The position numbers and the translations under genes were made by a program. Below, piece after piece: positions 47,033 through 57,880 of a stretch of 64,000 nucleotides of DNA. The DNA is from Eutypella sp. D-1 (lineage: Eukaryota; Ascomycota; Sordariomycetes; Xylariales; Diatrypaceae): positions 496,001 through 560,000 of the forward strand of contig JAJTTP010000015.1 in assembly GCA_023313575.1 (NCBI GenBank), written 5' to 3'. Within the stretch, counting starts at the first letter, position 1. Each line of letters begins with the position of its first letter. The notes under the pieces are model-generated. The model saw only the letters and a list, made by a program, of their open reading frames with translations. It made no database searches and was not told the origin of the DNA.

Positions 47033-48013
47033 ATGTATCAAGACTGCATCTCCAGTCTGACTGTGGATGCGGATGATGACGTCCCCGACGACGACCCACC
47101 GATCATTAGAGATGCTGGTTTCCACCACGTTGGTTGGCCACCACCAGCTACTACTACAGCACCGCCGTTTACTCTAGATTTCCCTTCAAGTTCGAACACC
47201 GACTGCTTAGCCGGGGACGAGAGCATAAATCGACTCGCGCATGAACTCGACGAGCAGGCCTCCCTATCGGATAGACGGCTGTGGCGGATATCACATGAGC
47301 GCGGGACTACGGCAGGAAACGGTCGGGATGGCCTGGTTGCGAACAGTTCGTCTCCTCGAGCGCAAGATGCGATCCTTGCGACACCCGCCCCGGGGCCACA
47401 AATGGAGCTTGACCCCGAAAAATCCGGAATGCCCCTCCGGCAGAGAGCCGGTTCACAGCTGGATACACCACTTTCCGAAATGGATCCCTGTTCTGCGGAG
47501 TCGGACAAACCCCGAAGCCAAACTGAATCGCGGGTCCAACATAATCACTGCCGAGAGGACTTACTGACCACTATGGTCGAACGCAATGTCCAATGCAACG
47601 TGCAGGTCTCTGGGCTGCTCTCGGAGCCTCCAGGCCCCAAACACCGGGCATCGTATCAGAAGCTCCAGTGGTTCGGCGAACTAGGCGACAGCGGCAACGA
47701 CAGCAGAAGAGACAGTGGAGGCCTCGCATCCTTCGACTACATGATGGGCCTGGAGGTTGACCGTAACTACTGCGAGGGCGACGACGAAGCTTTGCTGCAC
47801 GACACCGTGGCCCTGCGGGAGGCGGGTACTCCGGCCGGAATAAGGAGGAAGGCTACCTCTTCAAATTTGAGGTACAGGACGTCCGCCGACGTGGGCGCCC
47901 AATGCCGTAATCTGAAAAGGAACGTCCCGCGCATGCGCAGGAGGCCGAAGGCGAAAGCCCCCGCCCCGCCGGCGGCACCGGCTGGCGCGAGATCGACGAC
48001 GGTACAGGACTAG
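47033..48013 (+). CDS. unknown acidic, disordered protein
   Basis: Single open frame of 326 codons from the ATG at 47033; an upstream GTG in frame was ignored. I recognise no family. The N-terminus is acidic (DADDDVPDDDPPI). Short helix-prone strings such as INRLAHELDEQ and ASYQKLQWFGELGDS appear, and the C-terminus is very basic (NVPRMRRRPKAKAP) and may act as a nuclear signal. There is no signal peptide or membrane segment. Length, absence of stops and GC-rich third positions favour a real gene, probably specific to this fungal group. It could also be one exon of a longer gene. Confidence 0.6.
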   Translation: MYQDCISSLTVDADDDVPDDDPPIIRDAGFHHVGWPPPATTTAPPFTLDFPSSSNTDCLAGDESINRLAHELDEQASLSDRRLWRISHERGTTAGNGRDGLVANSSSPRAQDAILATPAPGPQMELDPEKSGMPLRQRAGSQLDTPLSEMDPCSAESDKPRSQTESRVQHNHCREDLLTTMVERNVQCNVQVSGLLSEPPGPKHRASYQKLQWFGELGDSGNDSRRDSGGLASFDYMMGLEVDRNYCEGDDEALLHDTVALREAGTPAGIRRKATSSNLRYRTSADVGAQCRNLKRNVPRMRRRPKAKAPAPPAAPAGARSTTVQD

Positions 48014-49540
48014 TCTTTTCACACGGGGAATCACCATTCTCATCATCATCACCATTCAATCATTTTCGGGTCAGCGGCGTTCGGGGCTTCTGCTAGGTTG
48101 GCTTATGGCAGGCATTATTATACCCTCTCAAGTACATTGGACTGGAGTTCGGGAGGGGCGGCGTATGAAAGCTCATCGCGAGATGGGCTGGCTGTTGATA
48201 CTATACCATACATTTAGGCCATCTACATGAGAGGTATGGGGGTCTTTTCTTTATTTTTCCTGGGAGGGCGAGAAGACGGAAAGAGATGTGGTCTGTCTCT
48301 GTGGGGACGTTATATTGGAAGTATTTGCTCTACGCCTGGCTACGTGGGATTTCCCGACGAAAGTTTCAAATTCAACCTCGGCGACATCATTTAGGTGGCA
48401 ACCTAACGGCGATCTCTTTCAGCGGGAGACGAAGAAGAAAAACGCTGTCGCCGCCACCTGAGATAGCTAGTTTCAGTCCAGACAATCAATCAAAGCGGAC
48501 TACTTGCAAGTCCTGAGTCAATTCCTCGTCCGCGCTCGTGAATGCTTTCGGAAAGTCGAACTTGAGAGTAAAACCGCCGCCTTTGTCCAAGTCATAGTTC
48601 CCTCCCTCTGATGATGTGATTATGGGACATGCCGACAAAGCGAATGGGCGGTCCATTCACGATCAAATTTACCCAAACAATGGTCTGCGAGACAGAGGCT
48701 TGGTTCTAGGCGAGGCTCTAATTGCCTCGTTTAAAGTAGGGTCTCTACATCACCGGTTTTAGGGCTCACGAGGGAAGAAGAAATGGGGGAGCAGACCGTT
48801 TACTGGGTTAGGTACTTATCACATTCCCTAGCGGGCTGATTTGATGCGGCTCAAGCTTTAACACCCCTTTTCGCAGGGATTGAACAGAGCGAGGTTCAGC
48901 CCTATATCTATTCTCAGGGACCACTGCAGCCGAACGGTATATACTCTAGAATATGGGTAATCAAGTTATTAGTTTTTCTTTGGCTGAAACCCAATTGTTT
49001 ATCCTTGACTCCCCCCACACTCATGGCCTCGTGCGATCCAGGTGCACTGGCAGGGAAACGAATCGGTAACAAACCTATCTCGTTCCTCGGCCAAATGAGC
49101 CGACATTCCAGACGTTCGATCTCTTTGTCTGCCAAAACAGCAACCACCCCGCACATACTTAGCAGTGCTTTCTTACACACCCTGGATCCTCGACGGTCTG
49201 CGAGTCTAGGTCGGCACATTGGCGTGGGCGTGAAGAGCAGAGTGGGCCTCTTCTCGTCATAGCCCACGCCTTTTTCCTCGGCAACAGCAGGCATGCCTTA
49301 GTCTTTCCTCACCTTTTTCTTTGTGGGTGTAATTACCTGCGACGGTCCCTTTGTCCTCGGGCTCGAGGAAGTGTTTCGGACGATGGGGGGAGGTACGAAG
49401 TATCGGCCATACTCGGGACTGCAGCAGGTGCTGCTGCGCTGAGGGGAGATGTGGTAGAGAAAGCTCATGCATGAGGGAAGAAAGCAAATGAGGATGGTAC
49501 TTAACGGTATTCCCGCTTGGAAAACTTCTTAAAGGACGCC
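48014..49540. other. intergenic region, no gene seen
   Basis: About 1.5 kb downstream of the acidic protein. A minus-strand frame at 48914-49294 was considered, but it shows no family pattern and no supporting introns. This is likely the distal promoter of wetA. Confidence 0.45.
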
Positions 49541-49544
49541 TCGT

Positions 49545-49550
49545 GGAATG
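49545..49550 (-). promoter_or_regulatory. candidate AbaA response element before wetA
   Basis: Reverse-strand CATTCC matches the AbaA/TEF-1-type consensus CATTCY, about 705 bp before the wetA start codon. In Aspergillus, AbaA activates wetA through such sites. A six-base match alone is weak evidence. Confidence 0.3.
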
Positions 49551-49655
49551 ATGTAAAATCCTATTCGAACCTCTTGCCTTCTCTCTCTATCTCTACCTCT
49601 CTACTTCTCTAACAGTTAACACACCCCAACCGCTGCTTTGCTGTGTTGCGCCTCA

Positions 49656-49661
49656 CATTCC
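49656..49661 (+). promoter_or_regulatory. second candidate AbaA response element before wetA
   Basis: CATTCC on the plus strand, about 600 bp before the wetA start codon and about 110 bp from the reverse-strand site. The pair is consistent with AbaA control but unproven. Confidence 0.3.
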
Positions 49662-50254
49662 TCTCCCTACCCCGTTACCCAATTGAATTCCCTTCGATAA
49701 CCTATCTTGAATGTCTATCCATCCAGTCCATCCATCGGAGAGACATCACTTGTCATATTATCCATCTGTTTCTTATTTGTAGTTCGGCCTTGATGGAATT
49801 ATATATTTGATTCAGTGTTCAGCCTCACCACCGACCGAGAGATCGTGGCTCACACACCACGCTACTATTCTCGCATCTACATACATACCTTGCGTCACCG
49901 TCGTTGCCGTGGCAGTTCCCTCCCATGTTTTGTTGACTTTGCATACCAAATACGGGTTCTACCAACCGCCTTCCAAAAATCCCTTCATTTGGGCGAACAT
50001 TATTATTGTTATTTTCTTCCTCTTCTTTCCACTCTCACTCCTTAGGCATTGTTCTCCTGGTGTCACCTCTCTGACTACTGAGGGACTGGACCAGACTGGG
50101 CCTGGAGACTGTTGACTTCCTATCAGAACGCAACGCCGAGCAAGCAGACGCCCTGAGATACACTTCGAGCTAAGCTGAGCTGCACCTCGCTGCGCCAGCG
50201 ATTGGCCCTTTCCTTTTATTTTCCTTCTCTTGTTCGCTCCTCTTGGGCGGTATC

Positions 50255-52624
50255 ATGGCCTTCACAGCACTCCATTACCCAATGGACAAAGATCAGAGCC
50301 AGATGGCGTACTGGCCGGACAATGATGAGCGAGGAGGAGGAGGAGGAGAGGCAGCGGTGGCAACCGACAACTTCTTTGACCAGTTCCTCAGCTTTGAGCC
50401 TGGAGACCCGGCGGTTACTGCTGCAGTGGAGAACTTCGGCCTGGACCACCAAGATTTATTCGAGGAGGACCCTCCAAGCCCCTCGCTCCTACTCGAGTCT
50501 CTGAAGCACGAGAACATCTTGACGCAAGGGCAAGAGGACTACGACCATAAAAACCATCAATCTTCTGATGTGGCAGATGACCTTACAACGGCAGTTGTGC
50601 CCACACCTGTCACGGTACCATCACCGCCAGCCCTATCCGAGGCCGGACACCAGCACCACAATCACGAGCAAAGCACCGACGACCTCCTTGCGGTGCTGAC
50701 AGGTGATCCAGTCCTTGGAAGCTCCATCTCGGACTCGGAGCTCCTCCGTCTTGAAGGTATATCGCTGCGGTCGCCCAAGGCTCGCGCGCCGGCTACCACA
50801 ACGACTACGACCCCTCCACCGGGCTCGCTCAGTCCTAGGAAACATAGCCGGTTCGTAGAGTCCGTGTACGGAACGATCCGCAGGGTAGCCCACCGCAGCC
50901 AAAGACCAGGGTTATCCACGACGGGCAGCAGACCATATCAACAACAGCACGGCGGAAGCACTGCTGCTAGGGGTATGGGGACGTCGCCGGTGGCATCGGG
51001 CACTCACAGAAACGGAGTGAGGGCAGCTTCTTCACACGCCGTTCCTCAGCATCAGCATTATTACCACCACCAGCAGCGTCATCAGCGACATCCGGGAGAC
51101 ATTATTATTAAGCCCGAGCCAGTCGACAACGCTGGCTTGCCCTTGTCACCACCACTCACGGGCACAATCCCGGCCCCCGGAGTTCATGGCCACGCTAATA
51201 ATGAGATGCGCTTTGTAAACGGCCACGTCGACGATCCGTTCTGCGACGGATTTATCGACGCCATTACCACCGCCGGCCCACAGACGACGAATAGCCAGGG
51301 CCAGGATACACCCATGAGCACGCCCGTCGTAGAAGTCGGCGATCTATTCTATCAGAGCGCATTGGGCGCTCCTACTCAAGAGTCCAATGGCACTACTGGG
51401 TACACGCAGGTGAAGCAGGAAGGTCATCTGGCAACCACAGAAGCCGATTGGGGAATGGATGACGCCCTCCTTACCGGCACTGCCACCGACGATTCGCAGC
51501 TGTGGGGAGCATCTATGACGGACACCGGCGATAGCGGGGAGCTGCAGTTGAGTTCCGAGTGGTGGGACAATGAATGTGAGAAATTCAACCAATTATCCGC
51601 TCTGCACAATCAACAGCACGACCATCAAAATGCACAGAACCAGCAACTTTCGACAGTCGATCTTTCGTCTTATGATTACGGTACTGGCACTGGCCCTGAT
51701 GGCGGACTCTCCGGTCTCATGATTCATATGCCGCAGCCGCGACAACCACAGGCTGCGGTCCTAGTAAACGACGAACTCATCCCCCCTCCCGCCTCGTCGT
51801 CTTCAAACGGCACGGCTCTTCAGACCTCGATCTCGGCGCCATCGTCGTCGGTGGTGGCATCAAGTGGGTCCAGCTTCCCCATGCCAACGCTCTCCACCTC
51901 GCATCCAAACTATCCCCCAACGCCCCAGCATCATCTGCATCACCAGCAGCACCACCACTACCACAACCACACGCCTCATCACACGGAGCGGCGGCCGCGC
52001 CCCAGGGCCCCGTCCTCCGGCGCCCGCCACCACGGCAGCATGACTTCGCCACGGAAGCTGCACCACAGCTCTAGCCGGCCATTTTTGCGCGAGGAGTCGA
52101 GCTCGCCAACGCCAACACAGCATGGCCACGGGCATCAGCAGCAGCACCAACGGTCGAGCTCCATCTCCGTGCGTAAGCGGCGGTCATTCTGCCGACGGAC
52201 AGCGTCCGGAACAGCGCTCTCATCTGCCGGCGGCGGGCACGAGCCGCGGACGCCATCGTCATCTTCGTCATCGGTCGGGTCAGGGGGCTTCGCCGGTAAC
52301 GGCGGGGGCGGGGGTCGTAGCAGCAGCGGCGGCGGGGGTGGGGCGATCGGGTTCGTTAACTTCACGCCGAGCGACAAGAACGTGCTGATGACCGGGGTGG
52401 CGCCATCGGGGTCGAGCAAGACGAAACTGCGGCGTGAGAAGGAGGCCCAAGACCGCCAGCGCAAGCTCAGCGAGGCCACCCTCCGCGCCGTCCGTGAGGC
52501 CGGCGGCGACGTCAACAAGTTCATCGAGCAGGGCCTCCACTGGGATCACCAGCACGTCCAGAGCCAGCTCCAGTATCAGCACACCGGCCATAGCCGTCAC
52601 CGTCCCGTCATGCCTCAGAGGTGA
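50255..52624 (+). CDS. wetA: conidial maturation regulator WetA
   Basis: Single-exon gene, 789 aa from the ATG at 50255; a TTG four codons upstream in frame was ignored. WetA is the last regulator of the BrlA-AbaA-WetA conidiation cascade and controls spore wall maturation in the nucleus. The diagnostic C-terminal block lies at about 698-765: GFVNFTPSDKNVLMTGVAPS, then GSSKTKLRREKEAQDRQRKL and SEATLRAVREAGGDVNKFIE. The N-terminal FFDQFLSFE motif is also typical. The middle is disordered, with His/Gln-rich runs (about 265-290 and 565-590), a Thr run, Ser runs and a Gly-rich stretch just before the conserved block. Two possible sumoylation sites fit the psi-K-x-E pattern (IKPE and VKQE). Two CATTCC sites lie upstream. 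Confidence 0.93.
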   Translation: MAFTALHYPMDKDQSQMAYWPDNDERGGGGGEAAVATDNFFDQFLSFEPGDPAVTAAVENFGLDHQDLFEEDPPSPSLLLESLKHENILTQGQEDYDHKNHQSSDVADDLTTAVVPTPVTVPSPPALSEAGHQHHNHEQSTDDLLAVLTGDPVLGSSISDSELLRLEGISLRSPKARAPATTTTTTPPPGSLSPRKHSRFVESVYGTIRRVAHRSQRPGLSTTGSRPYQQQHGGSTAARGMGTSPVASGTHRNGVRAASSHAVPQHQHYYHHQQRHQRHPGDIIIKPEPVDNAGLPLSPPLTGTIPAPGVHGHANNEMRFVNGHVDDPFCDGFIDAITTAGPQTTNSQGQDTPMSTPVVEVGDLFYQSALGAPTQESNGTTGYTQVKQEGHLATTEADWGMDDALLTGTATDDSQLWGASMTDTGDSGELQLSSEWWDNECEKFNQLSALHNQQHDHQNAQNQQLSTVDLSSYDYGTGTGPDGGLSGLMIHMPQPRQPQAAVLVNDELIPPPASSSSNGTALQTSISAPSSSVVASSGSSFPMPTLSTSHPNYPPTPQHHLHHQQHHHYHNHTPHHTERRPRPRAPSSGARHHGSMTSPRKLHHSSSRPFLREESSSPTPTQHGHGHQQQHQRSSSISVRKRRSFCRRTASGTALSSAGGGHEPRTPSSSSSSVGSGGFAGNGGGGGRSSSGGGGGAIGFVNFTPSDKNVLMTGVAPSGSSKTKLRREKEAQDRQRKLSEATLRAVREAGGDVNKFIEQGLHWDHQHVQSQLQYQHTGHSRHRPVMPQR

Positions 52625-54289
52625 GGGTTGGGGTTGGTATCGGTATAGGGGAACCAATTCGTGAGGGCGTGGCTAGCCGCTGAGATGACTTGGTTGAGCT
52701 ACTGGGCCAACAAGCGGTTCCCTGAAAACGATAGTTGTATTTGTATGCGTTACCTAGCTGTGTGCTCTGTTCCTACAATTCTCTTGTTTTATCTTTCCTC
52801 ATTTATGTCTGATGCATTCGGAGGCACATCGAAAGGAGGTGTGTGTTCTCGTACCAAATATTGCGTTTTCCTTTGTCTTACCCCCTGTAACTTCTCGTTA
52901 ATACGGTTTGGCTCGTGTTGCCAGGGCTTGGTGATTGGGGATTGGGATTGGATATACAGAAAAGGGGCGAGGCGTTTCAAGGATGGCAACGGCGAGTCAA
53001 ACGAAACCGGGCGGACGAATGTGCGTCAGCCAGGAAAAGGGGCCACGAAGCGAGTGTATTGAGTTGCTGTCGAAGAGAATCGCCATTATGACGTTTTCCT
53101 GTTGTTTCGAACCTACTGGCTTTCCCTACGGGGGTCCTGTTACAGATACCTACCCGACTAAATGCCGGTTCCTTTTAATTTTTGCAATCGAATGTACCAT
53201 TCATATTTGTTGCGGCAGCCCTCATCATTCACATTGACTACCGGTGGGTCGAATTCAGCCCGTTGACAGGTAGGACCTTGATACATAATTTCAAAACACT
53301 ACGAATTTTAAGCAATACCTCCGTCCGTGTCCTGTTCTCGAACCGTCTTCCAGGCGTAAGTTGGTTAATAGGGGTTGACTGCATACTCCGAGGACTGCCT
53401 TTATGAGACTTGAATGACTTGTCTGATCACGCCATTGGTATCATAAGGCTTACTCACCGCACCCAATTACAGGCGGGTAAGGAATTGATATTCGCCGATC
53501 ATAGACGGTCGGCCTGCAGCTGCCGAGGTGCTCGTGCTTAATATCATATTTATCCAGCACAGTGCTCTTTTTAAAAAAGAAAGAAGAGACAAAAAGGCGA
53601 ACGTGGGCCGCTTGAAAGCCCCAGCTATCTACAGTTCGGTCCGGTAGGTGCTAAGCAGGATAGGTAGTCGTGATTGGGCAGCTACTACTTATCGGGTTCA
53701 GAAGATCGTAGTGAGAGATATAGGGTGGGATCGATATATTGGCATAAAGATGAGAAGGCCTATCAACCACAAGTCAGGTGGATCCCCCCTATTTATCTAC
53801 CGAGTCGATTCGATCAGGTCGGACTAAAGGTCTCTGGCTCTACTACGTCTGACCCCTTTTAATGGACCCACTTAACGATAAGTCTTAATTGGCCCTGGCA
53901 CTCGACTTTTCTATAAGTAGGGTGCAGAGTTTGATGACTACTTGATCTCTATTTGCACTGTCAAGCTACTTCCCGATAGCCCCCTAACTTCTACCTCTCA
54001 CTCCATACGAAATCTTTTGCCAAATCATCAATTGGGTTCTTCGCCCAACATAGCTCGTTCCTATGGTGCTGTAGGGTGCCTCTTTACAGCTATTTTACAG
54101 GTCATTCTTGGATACTTTATATATCTCAATCCACTTTCACGGAGAGACGTTCTTTGGGAATATGCGACTGCGGTCAAACAATGGCTTTTAGCAATGCTTT
54201 CTATTTTCCATCAACCTCTTGATTTTCGAAGTCCCGGTTCCGACCAGTTAGGCACATTAGCTACCTTACGCTATTATTTATACACAAAT
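52625..54289. other. convergent intergenic region, no gene seen
   Basis: About 1.7 kb between the stops of wetA (plus) and the DOMON-b561 gene (minus). A plus-strand frame at 53942-54415 overlaps the 3' end of the latter in antisense and has no recognisable motif. Confidence 0.5.
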
Positions 54290-55817
54290 CTATACGTATT
54301 CACGCGTACTTTGCTGAGGACCCAACTCTACTCGCGGCGGGTAGGCAACTGTTGGCTGACTGACTCCAGGTGCTGGGGCCTGCTGCCCGGCTGCGGCTTG
54401 GTGCCAAGGTTCTAAGTCATAGCCTGTCGACACACCCTTCGTCTTGCCCCATCTCTTCCGAAGGAATTTTTTAGTTACGAGGATGAGGATCATTGCAGGG
54501 AAAATAAACAGTACTAGGCCCAGTAGAGCGTAAACATATACGGTTTTACGGGCCAAGTTAAACCCGCTAGAGTCACATCAGTTAGCTGGTCGTTGGTCAA
54601 TAGCCAGGAGGGGGCGAGCCTTACAGGAATCCGTTAACAACGCCTAGAATGATGATGAGACGGCCAAGCCAGACATGAATAGGTGCCATCTTTGTTTTCT
54701 GTTGGGTCTTCTTGAATTGGCGGTGGTGCATGAAACCAAGACCAAATTGCAAGAAGATGAAGGCAAACACGAGGATACCAATCACCTGGTGCGCCGTGTT
54801 GAATTTCTTGGACTGTGAGTTCCGCGTTAGTTTACTATTCGTCCAGGGGGGCATTGTCACACCACTCACCCTATTATAGAATCTACTAGTATGAACCCCG
54901 AGTCCAAAACCAATAATGACTAGGACGAGGCCGAGAGTCTGGTTGATGCCGTGCCATCTGACCCAGTTGCCGAACCGGAGGACTAGAGAGCCAAAGGGGA
55001 ACAGGCCTACGAAAGTAAACACCATAATGATGGCATGCAGCATGGCGACTCTGTCCTTCTTCCCTGCCTTCGCCATGCCCTGGGTGGTGGCGACCGATTT
55101 CAGATCGCCTGACGTGTCAATCTCTGGAACACTGCCGGGGCCGGTTGCGTGCACCATATCCATGGTGAAAGTGCCGTAGGTGAAATGCATTCCCAGGGAA
55201 TACTCCACATCGTCGCTCTTGATGTCACCAAACTCCCCCGTGGCGTATATCATCTTCTGCTCGTTGCTGTCAATGTTGATAAAAGGATTTGACAAGAAGT
55301 AGCAGTTGTTACAACGGCCGTTGTAGACGTAGGTCGTCTCGTTTAGGAGGCCGGTCCCGGGAAGAGCCTCCACATCAACATACGGCGCGTAAACCGGTTC
55401 GGAGTGACCAGTCCCAAGTCGCGGTGATAGAGTGACGTTCTTTCCGGAAGACGAGAGGTAGGCTACCAGCATCAGGGCTCCTCCCATCGTGTGTGTGCCT
55501 AATCCGATGGCGCCCCATGTTATGGCAACGGGCACTTGGATGGTGAAGTAGAAGGTTCCGGGTGAGTCGCTCGCGACGTTGAGGCCGAAAGCGAGGTCTT
55601 TCGCTGGGGAAATGAATACCGAAGCCGCCGTTCCATTTGTGGTGTTGGTGTCTTGGGCATGTGACAAGCTCGCGTAAACTTCAAGACTCTGTCAGTAACT
55701 ATCATCCCTCATCCAGACACGCGGGGCTGTCCTTAGTTCCGAAGGGAACTTCTAAACCGCTTTCTACTCACCCAAAGCTGCGACCAGCGCAAGCCACGAG
55801 AAATTGAGCCCCAACAT
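54290..55817 (-). CDS. DOMON and cytochrome b561 domain membrane protein
   Basis: Four exons, 55817-55772, 55678-54870, 54812-54625 and 54566-54290; 439 aa. Exon 1 and the next few codons give a signal peptide (MLGLNFSWLALVAALVYASL, then SHA) with likely cleavage before QDTN. Residues 25 to about 215 form a DOMON domain like the cytochrome domain of cellobiose dehydrogenase; its typical heme face is on the outside. The b561 part, from about 227, has the four expected membrane helices and their His ligands (MLHAII, RWHGINQ, NTAHQV, IHVWLGR), and a fifth helix follows after GFNLARKTVY. The tail is Pro/Gln-rich. Such proteins carry electrons across the plasma membrane; partners may be secreted oxidases. 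Intron 2 is 57 nt, a multiple of three without stops, so it can be mistaken for coding sequence. Confidence 0.92.
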
Positions 55818-57880
55818 GATTGTGCCGAAGTTAAATGATATAAACAAGACAAACACGATATTTAAAAGGGACCTTATACGAAAGAAGGAATCACAAAACC
55901 GCAAGCCAATGTCACAACAGTCCAGCAGCGCGACTTGTCAAGTGAGGTCTAGGAATCGTCTGCTTCAGCTCGAGGAACTCCCTCTTTATGAAGGGACAGC
56001 CTCAGGATGTACATCTTCAAAACCTACCGCGTCTAAGCAGTAACTGGTGTATACATCCGGCAACGAAGTCCCGGTGTTGTCTTGGGAGGATTCCATATGA
56101 TTGGTTGCATTATCTGTATATGCATTACACCCGTTTTGATTGGCTTCCGTGGGCGCCTGCTGGTGATGACAGCCGCCGAGGACCCCTGCCGCCCCAGATT
56201 TTGCCCCTATCATGGCGTTCCTTGGCGGTTAAAAATAGCCTTAGGGCCACTAAGGCCGGGGTTGGTGTCGTGCTGTTAATCAACTCAATTGAATGTCCAT
56301 TAAGATGGCTGCATAAAATATTTTGGCCACCTCAGAAGAGTCTTATATGTCTGTCTGTACCGAATATTACAGCCCATCTACTCGTAGACGCTTATCGCGC
56401 GGTTATGTAGATGCCATGTTACTAAAGTGGGGCATATAGACCCCTCTGTCACTGCCCCTTTTCTTCACTTATCCCATAGACAGGCACATATGATATTCCC
56501 ATGTTGACAAAGCGTACTCTAGACAGGCCGTCTAATAAAATATCTAACTAGATGACCTCCTAACATAGCAATGAATTGAATAAGCATCGACCATAGTCGT
56601 GCCGTCGATGTAAAATGATGTAGTGATAGTAATACAACAGTCAGAAAGCAGAGAACCCGTGGAAAAAGAAACAATCAAAGGAGAATTTACGGGTGTCGTG
56701 TTTAACAAACCCATTGAATGGCTCTCAGATGATGTTCCCAAGTCGCCTTTTGCTTACAGCCCCCCCCCCCCCCGGCCCGGCCTTCCCCGCCTCCTTCCCC
56801 CAATGGTTGCGGTGGCAGGACAGGGGATATTTCAGGGCTTTTCATGTCAGATGATGGGCTATAGCATTGAATTCAAAGATATTAGACAGCTATGAAGATA
56901 TTCTGGTGGTTGCATCAGCTAGGAGAGTGCGGCCTGCGACAACAGCAAAGCCGCCCACGTGATGATGAAACATGTGCAACTCGTCCTCCACTGCCACAAT
57001 GGCTGTTTGAAGGTGAAGAACGACAGCAACATTAAGGTCGTATGATCGGACGCTAGAGATGAAATATCAGTCAATTATTACTATTTATATTTTGAATATT
57101 GTATTTGATAAGAGCACGACGCAACACCAGTGTTTAGGTGAGTCGTTACAGGGGTTATTAGCCGCCGTTCCCTCTCACTCACTAGGCCAAGCCCTATTCG
57201 CCCTCTTCTCCATCTAAATTCTTGAATTATCGTACCAAACTCTCGCATAGTGGTGACTGTATTGAATGATTTAATTTGGCTTTTCATTCTGCATGCAAAT
57301 GGCGGTTTTACATGTGGTAGTCGCCTCTGGAAAATATGTGACGTTGATGGGTCCCCACTAGCGAACCATAATCTTGGAACTAGGAGATATACCATAGTAC
57401 TACCCGTATCACGAAAAGCTCACTAGGTTGTATTCAAACTTGATTATAAGGCCAGATCCAGACTGAACCAGACTTTTAAGTATGGATCTAACTATGGGAC
57501 ACAATCACAGGCTGTCCGCCATTCCCGTTGCGGGTCGGGAGCGGGTCGGGACTTCAGGAGTGGGGGAGGGAACGATCCGCAAGGAGGGGTTTGGTGAAAG
57601 AGGGGTGCTATTGGTGATAAATCTGCAAGTCGATCGTGCCCTTATGCATTCATGTAGACCAGCCAGTTAGGTCGCTTTAGCTGTTATATTATCCAGGTAG
57701 AGTTAAGTACAAGTGGAGACATCGTTCAGTTATGGTCCCGACTGATTATTAACATTTCTGCTCGCCAGAGTTTAAAAGCCCCTCGATTCAGTCCAGAACA
57801 TGATCCAACAAAGTCAATTTACTTACATCGGTCCAGCCGAAAGTTCTTTTCCGTGATCTAGAACGTAACCGAAAAGAATC
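55818..57880. other. divergent promoter region, no gene seen
   Basis: About 2.1 kb between the DOMON-b561 gene (minus) and the oxidoreductase gene (plus). It holds a poly-C tract at about 56760-56774 and an AT-rich patch near 57065-57110. Short frames have no recognisable content. A possible LTR remnant near 57080-57240 could not be bounded. Confidence 0.5.

Noticed and set aside
48914..49294. 126-codon minus-strand frame upstream of wetA
   Set aside because: No homology-like pattern, no flanking splice sites and no second exon.
53942..54415. 157-codon plus-strand frame overlapping the 3' end of the DOMON-b561 gene
   Set aside because: No motif, AT-rich codon use unlike neighbouring genes, and partly antisense to a well-supported exon.
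57060..57400. AT-rich block followed by GTCGTTACAGGGGTTATTAG, possible copia-type solo LTR
   Set aside because: No paired TG/CA ends or target duplication could be placed.
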